Shown piece after piece: positions 15,688-23,556 of a stretch of 35,375 nt of DNA. The notes below the pieces were generated by a model. The model did no database searches. It was not told where the DNA came from and worked only from the letters and a program-made list of their open reading frames with translations. Location: NCBI GenBank assembly GCA_900770765.1, contig CAAGLK010000010.1, positions 1 through 35,375 on the forward strand. The letters are read 5' to 3'. The stretch's first letter is position 1, and the number at the start of each line of letters is the position of its first letter. The position numbers and the translations under genes were made by a program. Source of the stretch: Helicobacteraceae bacterium. GTDB taxonomy: Bacteria; Campylobacterota; Campylobacteria; Campylobacterales; Helicobacteraceae.

Positions 15688-16570
15688 TTTTTAATCCATT
15701 TATATAAGTAGAAATCATAGTTATTTTTTCTTGTAGTTTTTTAGCTTTTATTAGCTCTAAAATCGCCCTTTCTTTAGAATATCGCTCTATTTCCTTAATG
15801 CAATTTTGCCAATAGCTTATTTCATCTTGCCCTCTTTTTTTAATTAAAATCTTATATTTTTGTAAAATTTCTTTAAATTCCGCTGCATTTTTATTAATTT
15901 TTTTAGCTATATAAGAATCTATTTTTGGCAATAGACACTGCTTAGCATTTGCAAAACTTAGCGTTTTATCCCTTGCTATCATTTGCGAAATATTCCAAAT
16001 AGATTCTAAGGAAAAATTTTCACTCTCTTTAATGTTATTATCTAGTAAAATAGAAATATGCTCCCAAGATAGCAAACAAACATTTTTTTCTAAAGCCATA
16101 GAATATATTTGACTGCTTTTTTTAGGATATTGATAATATGGCGAAACTAGCACGGCATATTCATTTTCACTACCACGCCAATTGCTTAAATTGCTAATTT
16201 TAAAATCTTTTTGATTCTTAGCGGTGCGAGATAGACGGAAGCATTTTGCATCCGCTACAAGACTATAACTATATCCACAAACACTCTCTGCGATAATATC
16301 CGCACTATCCGCCCTAGAATTTAGCGCCTTAGACTTTAACCCAAGCTCTCTAAAACACCTAGCTAAAACAATATCAGAAACTTTAGAATATAGCTTCTCC
16401 TGCGTAGAATCATGCTCTATACACTCTGGAATTGTGCCGATATTTTTAACTAATTCTTTAAAACTTTTAAGTGGAATCTTATCTATAAAATCAATAGCTT
16501 TTTTAGTAGAATCCTTAAAATTCTCGCTACTTGCGATATTTATAAACTCAATTAAATCTTTAAATTCCAT
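15680..16570 (-). CDS. HindIII-type restriction endonuclease (AAGCTT)
   Basis: This 296-residue protein is a close relative of R.HindIII (300 residues) as I remember that sequence. Shared stretches include DSTQEKLYSKVSDIVLARCF (54-73), LVADAKCFRLSRTAKNQKDF (104-123), and LLSWEHISILL (about 168-178). The catalytic centre is the D107-x-K109 pair (ADAK) with D122 in the conserved KDFK. It should cut AAGCTT. Its ATG overlaps the hslV stop codon (TAATG), so translation is coupled to a housekeeping protease gene. No control (C) protein is present. Intact length and all catalytic residues suggest an active enzyme. Confidence 0.93.
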   Translation of the reverse strand: MEFKDLIEFINIASSENFKDSTKKAIDFIDKIPLKSFKELVKNIGTIPECIEHDSTQEKLYSKVSDIVLARCFRELGLKSKALNSRADSADIIAESVCGYSYSLVADAKCFRLSRTAKNQKDFKISNLSNWRGSENEYAVLVSPYYQYPKKSSQIYSMALEKNVCLLSWEHISILLDNNIKESENFSLESIWNISQMIARDKTLSFANAKQCLLPKIDSYIAKKINKNAAEFKEILQKYKILIKKRGQDEISYWQNCIKEIERYSKERAILELIKAKKLQEKITMISTYINGLKNE

Positions 16571-17100
16571 TACAACTCTAAAATCTTAATATTTGTATTT
16601 GTGTAAATGCAAATTTCTCCAGCGATTTTTAGCGATTCCTCTACTAGCTTTTTAGGTGGAATCTCGCTAAATTTATCCAACGCTCTAGCCGCGCTTAGTG
16701 CGTAGTTCCCACCGCTTCCAATGGCAGCGATTCTACCATCTTCAGGTTCAACTACATCTCCTGTGCCGCTAAGTATAAAAATATGCTCTTTATTTAGCGC
16801 TATCATCATAGCTTCTAAGCGTCTTAAATACTTATCTTTTCGCCACTCTTTAGAAAACTCTAGCACAGACTTTAGCAAATCGCCCTTTTTATTTTCTAAA
16901 ATATTTTCAAACATATCAAAAAGGCTAAAGGCATCCGCCGTGCTTCCAGCAAATCCGCTTAAAATCTTGCCATTATATAAAGTGCGAATCTTTGTCGCAT
17001 TACCCTTTAGCACACAATTCCCAAAGCTAACTTGCCCATCACCGCCGATAATCGCCCTCTCCCCATCTCTATAGCCTAAAATAGTGGTAGCATGAAACAT
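16570..17100 (-). CDS. hslV: HslV, peptidase subunit of the HslUV protease
   Basis: Proteasome-related threonine peptidase, 176 residues. The start MFHATTILGYRDG matches the H. pylori form: processing after Ala4 would expose Thr5 as the catalytic N-terminal residue. GGDGQVSFGN (about 18-27), GFAGSTADAF (about 49-58) and AIGSGGNYALSAARAL (about 124-139) are family signatures. Start overlaps the rplI stop (TAATG), and its own stop overlaps the HindIII-type endonuclease start. It is separated from its partner gene hslU by the 1.8-kb R-M pair. Confidence 0.95.
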   Translation of the reverse strand: MFHATTILGYRDGERAIIGGDGQVSFGNCVLKGNATKIRTLYNGKILSGFAGSTADAFSLFDMFENILENKKGDLLKSVLEFSKEWRKDKYLRRLEAMMIALNKEHIFILSGTGDVVEPEDGRIAAIGSGGNYALSAARALDKFSEIPPKKLVEESLKIAGEICIYTNTNIKILEL

Positions 17101-17546
17101 TATTTAGCCTCCACATCCACTTTTAAAATAGCGTGGATTCCGCCTCCTAGCTTAATATCCACTTCGTAAAGTCCTGTGGATTTTATAGGATTTTTTAGCT
17201 CAATTGTGCGTTTATCAATGCTTATTCTAAACTCACTCTCTAATTTTTCTGCGATTTCCTCTTTTGTAATAGCACCATATAATTGACCATTTGCACCGAC
17301 TTTTTGAGAAATTTTTAGCGTAATTTCAGCTATTTTTTTCGCTGTCATTTCCATTAATGCCTTATTTTCCGCTTCCATCTCTGCTGCTTTTTTCTGCGCG
17401 GCTTTATATTTATTAATCACTTCATTTGTAGCAAAATCTGCCATACCCTTAGCTATTAAAAAATTCTTTCCATAGCCATCTTTAACCTCGCAAATCTCGC
17501 CCTTTTTACCTAAGCCCTTAACATCTTGTAATAATAAAACTTTCAT
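17100..17546 (-). CDS. rplI: 50S ribosomal protein L9
   Basis: Binds 23S rRNA; 148 residues, the usual length. The N-terminal signature MKVLLLQDVKGLGKKGEI and GYGKNFLIAKGMA (about 24-36) are conserved, followed by the long central helix and the C-terminal domain. AAGGAG lies just before ATG. It is the first gene of the rplI-hslV-(R-M)-hslU run and its promoter, in the 103 bp shared with cysS, presumably drives the HindIII-type genes as well. Confidence 0.96.
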   Translation of the reverse strand: MKVLLLQDVKGLGKKGEICEVKDGYGKNFLIAKGMADFATNEVINKYKAAQKKAAEMEAENKALMEMTAKKIAEITLKISQKVGANGQLYGAITKEEIAEKLESEFRISIDKRTIELKNPIKSTGLYEVDIKLGGGIHAILKVDVEAK

Positions 17547-17609
17547 ATTTTCTCCTTAAACGCTTTTTTAGAATTCTAGCAAATTTTTATAACAAAAGGG
17601 CAAATTTGC

Positions 17610-17615
17610 TATAAT
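17610..17615 (+). promoter_or_regulatory. extended -10 promoter of cysS
   Basis: TGCTATAAT, a perfect extended -10 box, lies 35 bases upstream of the cysS ATG in the divergent rplI-cysS spacer. GGAG for cysS follows at 17641-17644. Confidence 0.7.
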
Positions 17616-17649
17616 TACAACTTTTACTTTTGCAAAATTTGGAGAAAAA

Positions 17650-19071
17650 ATGAAAATTTATGATAGTCAAAAAAAAGAAAAATTAGATTTTATCCCAATC
17701 AATAAAAATGAAGTTCGCATTTATGTATGCGGACCTACCGTATATGATGACTCGCATTTAGGACACGCTAGAAGTGCAATCGCCTTTGACCTTTTAAGAA
17801 GGGTTTTAAAAGAATGCGGCTACTCTGTAATTTTTGCAAAAAACTTTACTGATATTGATGACAAAATCATAAATAAAGCAGACCAAAGCGGTAAAACAAT
17901 TACACAAATCACACAGCAATACACGCAAAAATACCTAGAAGAGATGGAATCTTTAGGCGTAGAGAGAGCCGATATTGAGCCAAAAGCCACTGAAAATTTA
18001 GATTCTATGATTGATATGATTTCTACACTTTTGCAAAAAGGCTTTGCTTATAAAAGTGAAAATGGTGATGTGTATTTATCTGTAAATAAAGATAAAGATT
18101 ATGGAAATTTAAGCGGTAGAATCGCCGAGCTAGAATCACAAAGTAGAATCCAAAATAGCGAACAAAAGCAAGACAATAAAGACTTTGCCCTATGGAAAAG
18201 CTATAAAGGCTTAGGCGATGTAGGCTATGAATCGCCCTTTGGCAAGGGACGCCCAGGCTGGCATATAGAATGCTCTGCTATGATAAAAAAGCATTTAGGA
18301 TTAAGCGGAGAATACGCTATTGATATACACGGAGGCGGTGCTGATTTACTATTTCCTCATCATGAAAATGAAGCAAGTCAAACGCGCTGCTGCGATGGAC
18401 AAAAACTTGCAAAATATTGGATGCATAATGGATTTGTAACCATAAAGGGCGAGAAAATGTCAAAATCGCTAGGCAATAGCTTTTATATAAAAGACGCACT
18501 AAAGGCTTATGATGGCGAGATTCTACGATTTTATTTGCTAAGCACACATTATAGGGCTGGGCTAAACTTTAGCGAAGATGATTTATTAGCTAGTAAAAAG
18601 CGACTAGATAGAATCTATAGGCTTAAAAAAAGGCTAAATGGGTTAAAAGTGGATTCTAAAGATTCTAAAGATTCTAAAGATTCTAAAGAAAATTGCTTTA
18701 AAAATGATTTTTTAGAAGCTCTAAAAGATGATTTAAATATTTCAAAAGCATTAAGCATTTTAGATGAATTTATAACAAAAGCAAACGAGTGGCTAGATTT
18801 AAAACTGCTTGATAAAAAAGCGCAAATCACAGAGATTCTAGCTCTAGTTAATAGAATCTTAGGCATAGGCGCAAAAGATGAAAAAGAATACTTTAAGCTA
18901 GGAATCTCTGCTAATTTAAGGACAGAAATTGAAGAAAAACTTGCAAAAAGAGCAGAATTTAAAGCACAAAAAGACTTTAAAAATGCAGATAAAATAAGAG
19001 ATGAGTTAAAGGTATTAGGAATTGAAGTTATGGACACACCACAAGGTGCAGAGTGGGAAAAAATAAATTAA
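17650..19071 (+). CDS. cysS: cysteinyl-tRNA synthetase
   Basis: Class I aminoacyl-tRNA synthetase, 473 residues. It shows C27 (first zinc ligand, VCGPTVYD), the HIGH-type motif HLGH (36-39), further zinc ligands in HIECSAM and FPHHENEASQ, and KMSKS (269-273). The C-terminal half is the helical anticodon-binding region. Residues 335-346 are four copies of Asp-Ser-Lys encoded by a perfect 9-bp tandem repeat, placed in the linker between catalytic core and C-terminal domain where length change is tolerable. Its own extended -10 promoter lies upstream; the membrane protein gene follows after 10 bp. Confidence 0.96.
   Translation: MKIYDSQKKEKLDFIPINKNEVRIYVCGPTVYDDSHLGHARSAIAFDLLRRVLKECGYSVIFAKNFTDIDDKIINKADQSGKTITQITQQYTQKYLEEMESLGVERADIEPKATENLDSMIDMISTLLQKGFAYKSENGDVYLSVNKDKDYGNLSGRIAELESQSRIQNSEQKQDNKDFALWKSYKGLGDVGYESPFGKGRPGWHIECSAMIKKHLGLSGEYAIDIHGGGADLLFPHHENEASQTRCCDGQKLAKYWMHNGFVTIKGEKMSKSLGNSFYIKDALKAYDGEILRFYLLSTHYRAGLNFSEDDLLASKKRLDRIYRLKKRLNGLKVDSKDSKDSKDSKENCFKNDFLEALKDDLNISKALSILDEFITKANEWLDLKLLDKKAQITEILALVNRILGIGAKDEKEYFKLGISANLRTEIEEKLAKRAEFKAQKDFKNADKIRDELKVLGIEVMDTPQGAEWEKIN
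18652..18687 (+). repeat. four tandem GATTCTAAA units inside cysS
   Basis: Four perfect 9-bp copies in tandem, in frame, encoding (DSK)4. Slippage by whole units would keep the reading frame, so the copy number is likely strain-variable without loss of CysS. Each unit contains the GATTC word that is abundant throughout the window. Confidence 0.9.
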
Positions 19072-19081
19072 GGAGTAAAAG

Positions 19082-19873
19082 ATGGAAAATATAGGGTTAA
19101 TTACAGCTTTTAGCGTTGCGATTTTAGGGAGTATAGGGCATTGTATCGGTATGTGTGGTGGAATCGTGTTAGCTTATAGTGGAAAGTTAGCAAATAATGG
19201 CGTTGTTAGTAAAGCTAAGCTTTTAGGATTCCACCTACTTTATAATTTAGGTCGTATTACAACTTATGTAGCTTTAGGTGCAGCTGTAGGGTTTATAGGC
19301 AGTATGTTTAGCTTAGATAACACATTAAAAGCAGCTTTATTTATAATAGCTGGAATCCTTATGATTCTAGCTGGGCTTTCACTCTTTGGCAAAATAAAAT
19401 TTTTAAATTATTTAGAAGTTTCTTTGCAAAATACAAAATGGTATCAAAACAATTTCCAGCAAGCATTAAACTTAAAAACTCCGCTTAGTCTTTATATGCT
19501 TGGAATCCTAAATGGCTTATTGCCTTGTGGATTTGTGTATGCCTTTTTGTTTAGTGCGGCCGGCTTTGGAAGTGCATTATATGGAGCGTTAATTATGCTT
19601 AGCTTTGGGCTTGGGACAATGCCTGCACTTTTTATTTTTGGTCTTTTAGCAAATACGATTCTAGCAAAACAATCTTTTAGGAAAATAGCCATGATTCTTG
19701 CTTCAATTGCTATTATTGTTTTTGGGGCATTGATGGCTTATAAAGGATATAAGATTTTACAAAATCCGCAAATGGGGCATAAAATGCACACACATAGCAT
19801 AGAATCCACAAATAAAGATTCTATGCACAATACACATAATCATAAAGAACATATGCAAAATATGGGACATTAG
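19082..19873 (+). CDS. UreH/DsbD-type transmembrane protein (TauE/SafE superfamily label) with His-rich tail
   Basis: This 263-residue inner-membrane protein has six hydrophobic segments. The family signature GHCIGMCGGIVLAY (about 20-33) lies in the first helix and a second GLLPCGFVYAFLFSAA segment (about 144-159) mirrors it, the cysteine-proline pattern of DsbD-like transporters. Relatives are variously labelled sulfite exporter, urease accessory UreH, or cytochrome oxidase/copper-related. The last 35 residues contain about nine His and several Met (HKMHTH, HNTHNHKEHMQNMGH), which suggests binding or export of a transition metal such as copper or nickel. AAGGAG precedes ATG. Substrate unknown; transporter role is inference. 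Confidence 0.78.
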   Translation: MENIGLITAFSVAILGSIGHCIGMCGGIVLAYSGKLANNGVVSKAKLLGFHLLYNLGRITTYVALGAAVGFIGSMFSLDNTLKAALFIIAGILMILAGLSLFGKIKFLNYLEVSLQNTKWYQNNFQQALNLKTPLSLYMLGILNGLLPCGFVYAFLFSAAGFGSALYGALIMLSFGLGTMPALFIFGLLANTILAKQSFRKIAMILASIAIIVFGALMAYKGYKILQNPQMGHKMHTHSIESTNKDSMHNTHNHKEHMQNMGH

Positions 19874-19935
19874 ATTCCATTTTTTAAGGCAAAGTTGCGT
19901 AAGATACATTAATTTTTTATTTTTTTGGAGTTTTG

Positions 19936-20976
19936 ATGAATTTTAAAAAAATTGTCCGTTCTATGTTTGCCACTGCAATTGCTGGGGTGGAACTTGATTA
20001 TAAAACCTGCTCTATTGTAGTAAATTTTTACAAACACGGACAGCTTATAAAATCACAAAGTAAAAATTTCCGCACAAATCCAGGTGAGCTGCCAATTCAA
20101 GCGGTGCGTTATCTGCAAAAAATACACACTAAGAATCCTTTTACCTACATATCCACAATAACACATTCTTTAATACAAGGTGCGCTAAATTCCGCAAATG
20201 AGGCTGATTTTAAAAAATTTGGCGTAAATTCTAAGGAAATTTCTTATAAACGATTTGATAATGACTGGTCTGTTTATATTTCTAATGAAGGAATCGCAGA
20301 AACAAAGCAGAGATTTTTAAGAATTGGAGTGGATTTTGCTATTTCTCCATTTTTGATTTTATACAATCTAGCAAAAGAAACTTTTCAAGATTCTTGTAAA
20401 TTATATTTATTGTTCCAGCGTTCAAGTCTTACAATGCTTATAACTAAGCAAAATGCCGGTGTTTTATTTGGCGGATATTATACGCTAGAGAGTGCTATAG
20501 ATTCTGAGCTTACTATTGTTAAAAACACATTAAGCGAAGATGAAGATGATATTGAAAAAGGAAATATAGAGCAAGATTTACAACAAGAGTTAAGCGGTAT
20601 AGAAGAAGTTAATATAAGCGATACAAATGACGATAATGAGCTAATCCAAGTGTTAAAAAACGAAAACGACAATGACGACTTTGTGGATAATGGAGATGAA
20701 AAAAATGATGATTTAGAGGATTTTTCACGAGTTAGCACAGCTGCCAATTTCATACAAGGCGCATTAAATGAGTTTTATAACAACTCTCTTTATGCAAGTG
20801 AATTCATTAGTGAAATTATTTTATTTAACGCAGCAGAAATAGCACATGAAACGCTAGGGCAAATAGAGCAAATCACAATGCTTGATGTGCAAATCAAACC
20901 TTGTGAAATCTCTAGCGTATTAGCAAATTTAGGGTATGAATCCTACAAGTTTTTTGAACAAAAAGGGCAAATATGA
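19936..20976 (+). CDS. PilM-like protein of a type IV pilus/DNA uptake alignment complex
   Basis: First of three overlapping genes; 346 residues from ATG 19936 (GGAG five bases upstream; the TTG one codon earlier is not needed). The N-terminal AIAGVELDYKTCSIVVNFY resembles the actin-like ATPase opening of PilM/GspL-type cytoplasmic proteins, but no signature nucleotide motif is clear. Residues about 198-265 are an extremely acidic insert (runs of D, E and N), probably disordered. After it come helical segments ending in a small alpha/beta part. Identification rests mainly on the following two genes looking like PilN and PilO. In Campylobacter the comparable role is played by cts genes needed for natural transformation. 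It could instead serve another secretion-like machine. Confidence 0.55.
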   Translation: MNFKKIVRSMFATAIAGVELDYKTCSIVVNFYKHGQLIKSQSKNFRTNPGELPIQAVRYLQKIHTKNPFTYISTITHSLIQGALNSANEADFKKFGVNSKEISYKRFDNDWSVYISNEGIAETKQRFLRIGVDFAISPFLILYNLAKETFQDSCKLYLLFQRSSLTMLITKQNAGVLFGGYYTLESAIDSELTIVKNTLSEDEDDIEKGNIEQDLQQELSGIEEVNISDTNDDNELIQVLKNENDNDDFVDNGDEKNDDLEDFSRVSTAANFIQGALNEFYNNSLYASEFISEIILFNAAEIAHETLGQIEQITMLDVQIKPCEISSVLANLGYESYKFFEQKGQI

Positions 20977-21482
20977 ATTATAGCTTCACAAAACCCGGCA
21001 AAAAAACACTATTAAAAAAAGTTTCGCGCATTTGGTGGGGATATATATTTTTAACACTTTTTATATTTGTTGGCTTTGTTGTAGTTTTAAAAATCCAAGG
21101 CTACTTTATGGAAAAAAACACACAAATAGCAATAAACAAACAAAAAGAGCTATTAGAACACATCAAACAATATCAAGCAATGCAACTAATAGAAAATAAA
21201 AAAGTGCAATTTGGAAGCGATATATCAAAACAAAACGAGCTTTTAGTAGAAAGCATTTCAAATCTATTTGATTTAATCCCAGAGCAAATTACGCTAAATA
21301 AAATACAAATGGAAAAATATCAGCTAAACCTTTATGGCACAACACCATCAAAGCAAATTTACACCTTTTTGCTTGAAGTTCCACTGCGTTCAATATTTAA
21401 TCAAAGCCGTGCAGATTTTTATATGCTACCAAATGGCTGGTATAACTTTGTATCAATTAGTAAGCTGCAAAAGGAAGAATAA
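20973..21482 (+). CDS. PilN-like inner-membrane protein
   Basis: A 169-residue bitopic protein with a basic cytoplasmic head (PGKKTLLKKVSR), one membrane helix (about 22-43), a coiled coil (about 48-80) and a small periplasmic alpha/beta domain containing LIPEQITLNKIQMEKYQLNL (about 106-125). The L.P..I.L..I.......L.G pattern is typical of PilN/GspL C-terminal domains. It overlaps the upstream gene by ATGA and its stop overlaps the next start (TAATG). Likely joins the PilM-like protein to the PilO-like one. Confidence 0.6.
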   Translation: MNYSFTKPGKKTLLKKVSRIWWGYIFLTLFIFVGFVVVLKIQGYFMEKNTQIAINKQKELLEHIKQYQAMQLIENKKVQFGSDISKQNELLVESISNLFDLIPEQITLNKIQMEKYQLNLYGTTPSKQIYTFLLEVPLRSIFNQSRADFYMLPNGWYNFVSISKLQKEE

Positions 21483-22015
21483 TGAGAGCATTTTTTGCAC
21501 AAATTGATTGGATTCGCAATACTTTCTTTTTTGTATTTTATTTTTTCTTAATCGCCATTGTTTTTTTAAGTCTAATCCAACCCACATTAGAATCATTTCG
21601 CAAAACTAACGCAAACTATCGCAAAGAGCTATATGTGCAAAAGCAAATAGAAGCACAAAGAGATGCGGAGCGACAAAAATTACTTGAATTTCAAGAAAAA
21701 AATTCAAAAGTATTAGAATATTTCAAACATAAAATTACACAAAAAGAAATTGAAGAAAAACTAAAAATAATTTTCAATAATGCATTTGTCGTAAGCGATG
21801 GGCAGCCAATTTTAGACGGTGATTATTTAAAACAAAGATATGTAATTAGCGGTCAGCTAGAAAATATAACAAAACTCAAAGACGCATTAGAACTTACAAA
21901 AACACTACCTGGAATCGCACAATTTAATTTTCCAATCCACATTGAAAGAGATGGGACGCTTCTAACCTTTTCTTTTAGGCTTGATGTGTATTTTTTAAAA
22001 ACACAAAACAACTAA
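21482..22015 (+). CDS. PilO-like inner-membrane protein
   Basis: A 177-residue protein with a single membrane helix (about 14-34), a charged coiled coil (about 45-75) and a C-terminal alpha/beta domain (about 80-175) including YVISGQLENITKLKDALELTKTLPGIAQF, the sequence style of the ferredoxin-like PilO/GspM fold. It is third in the overlapping set and ends 3 bp from the convergent hemW. No secretin, ATPase or pilin gene is in the window, so the rest of the machine must be elsewhere. Confidence 0.58.
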   Translation: MRAFFAQIDWIRNTFFFVFYFFLIAIVFLSLIQPTLESFRKTNANYRKELYVQKQIEAQRDAERQKLLEFQEKNSKVLEYFKHKITQKEIEEKLKIIFNNAFVVSDGQPILDGDYLKQRYVISGQLENITKLKDALELTKTLPGIAQFNFPIHIERDGTLLTFSFRLDVYFLKTQNN

Positions 22016-22018
22016 AAA

Positions 22019-23092
22019 TCACAAAAGATACAAGGCAATCTCATCTCCTAAAAAATAATCTTTAGCAAAGATTCTATCATTATCCATAAAAACCTTATTT
22101 TCTTGTAATAAAATCTCTAGTTTTTGTCTATTTTTAATATATCCAATATCAACTCCAACACAAGAGCGGAATCCTAAAAATAATCGCTCAAGCTCTAAAT
22201 CATCCTTGTTTAAAGATTCTTTTATCTCTTTAAAATCTTGCATAAATTCATAAATGTTTCTTGGCATAAAATAACGCTCATTTTCAACACAGCCAAAAGC
22301 CCCAGCACCAATTCCTAAATAATTTCCGCCTTGCCAATAATTTAAATTATGTAAAGATACTCTGCCATAATTACTAACTTCATATTGTAAAAACCCTTCT
22401 AAATAAGCTTTTACAAAATGCCCCATACTTGCAAATCCACAAAACTCATCACTAGAATCCTTTAAGATTCCGCGATGCGTTTTATAAAATCTACTTCCAG
22501 CATCCAAGCTAAGCTCATAAGCAGAAATATGCGCTATAGGCAGTTTTTTACTGATTTCTAGCTCTTCTTGCAATACATTTTTAATACAAAATGGCGTCCC
22601 ATAAATTAAATCAATGCTAACATTATCCAACCCCACACTTTGTGCCATTTCTAGCGCATTAAAAGAATTTTTAATCTTATGTTCCCTTTCTAAAAACTCT
22701 AATTTTTTCTCAAAAAAGCTCTGCACACCAAGACTTAGGCGATTTACCCCATAAGATTTTAGATTCCTTAACCACTCTAAGTCTAAAGAATTAGGATTTG
22801 CTTCAATTGTTATTTCACAACCATCACACAAATAAGGCTTAAATGCAGCAAAAATATTTTCATATAAATAGGATTCCACGACGCTAGGCGTCCCACCGCC
22901 AATATATATTGAAGTAATTTGTATTTTATTATAAGATTCTTGCAAAATTTGCAGCTTTTTTGTTAAATAATTAGCTAAAGTTTGCATATAAGGCTGCTTT
23001 AGGTGATTTTTATTAGTTTTTGAATTAAAAGCACAATATCCACATTTGCTATCACAAAATGGAATATGTAAATAAAGTGCAGCCTTTAACAT
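22019..23092 (-). CDS. hemW: radical SAM haem chaperone HemW (HemN-like)
   Basis: This 357-residue radical SAM protein has the cluster motif CxxxCxxC at C13, C17 and C20 (PFCDSKCGYC), preceded by ALYLHIPF as in the HemW family. IYIGGGTPS (about 63-71) is the SAM-binding glycine motif. Often annotated as oxygen-independent coproporphyrinogen oxidase, but the short N-terminus fits HemW, which binds haem and inserts it into respiratory enzymes. The haem link goes well with ccsBA elsewhere in the window. Start overlaps the stop of the upstream TPR gene (TAATG). Confidence 0.85.
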   Translation of the reverse strand: MLKAALYLHIPFCDSKCGYCAFNSKTNKNHLKQPYMQTLANYLTKKLQILQESYNKIQITSIYIGGGTPSVVESYLYENIFAAFKPYLCDGCEITIEANPNSLDLEWLRNLKSYGVNRLSLGVQSFFEKKLEFLEREHKIKNSFNALEMAQSVGLDNVSIDLIYGTPFCIKNVLQEELEISKKLPIAHISAYELSLDAGSRFYKTHRGILKDSSDEFCGFASMGHFVKAYLEGFLQYEVSNYGRVSLHNLNYWQGGNYLGIGAGAFGCVENERYFMPRNIYEFMQDFKEIKESLNKDDLELERLFLGFRSCVGVDIGYIKNRQKLEILLQENKVFMDNDRIFAKDYFLGDEIALYLL

Positions 23093-23556
23093 TATTTTTT
23101 TGCTTCTTTTGCCTCTTTTAGCCTAGAATCTAGCTTATTAAACCAAGCGGCATAATTTTCTAGCACTTTGGATTCTTGCTTATTTGGAGCATTTAAAAGT
23201 AAAAGATTCCTATAGCTTCTATTAAACTCTTCTACAATCCAGCTTAAATGCAAAAATTCTTGCGGCGTAATTTTGCCACTAGCTAGAATCTCATTTGCAA
23301 TTTTAAAATTTTCATCTGTTGTGTTTAAAAAATCTTTAATGTTTTGTCTCTGTTTTGCATTATTTTGCACACTAAAGGCTTGGCGATTATAAGGGTCTTT
23401 TTGCAAGGCTTCTGTTGCTAAAATAAAGGCTTCTTCAAACTGCCCTGCTTGTAATTTAGCCTTTGCTTCTCTACCTAAGCGATAGGATTCTTGAAAATAC
23501 ACCCACAAAACTATTAAAGCTAAAGATAATATTAAAACTATCAATCGCAATTTCAT
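23092..23556 (-). CDS. small membrane-anchored TPR-like protein, unknown function
   Basis: This 154-residue protein has an N-terminal membrane anchor (about 4-20, LRLIVLILSLALIVLWVY), then one tetratricopeptide-like helix pair (AKAKLQAGQFEEAFILATEALQKDPYNRQAF, about 36-66) and further helices. The bulk is probably periplasmic. It is translationally linked on both sides: its first bases overlap the end of the acyltransferase gene by 4 bp and its stop overlaps the hemW start. I recognise no specific family. Confidence 0.65.
   Translation of the reverse strand: MKLRLIVLILSLALIVLWVYFQESYRLGREAKAKLQAGQFEEAFILATEALQKDPYNRQAFSVQNNAKQRQNIKDFLNTTDENFKIANEILASGKITPQEFLHLSWIVEEFNRSYRNLLLLNAPNKQESKVLENYAAWFNKLDSRLKEAKEAKK

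Noticed and set aside
11593..16570. Genomic island or prophage spanning both R-M systems
   Set aside because: hslU, an ordinary core gene, lies between them, and there is no integrase, phage gene or tRNA junction; two independent small insertions fit better.
18652..18687. Possible CRISPR or direct-repeat array
   Set aside because: Units are contiguous 9-mers with no spacers and lie in frame inside cysS.
18615..19037. 140-residue open frame on the minus strand opposite cysS
   Set aside because: Fully inside cysS, Ser/Phe/Leu-rich composition is what the complement of Lys/Glu/Asp-rich coding DNA gives, and no ribosome binding site precedes it.
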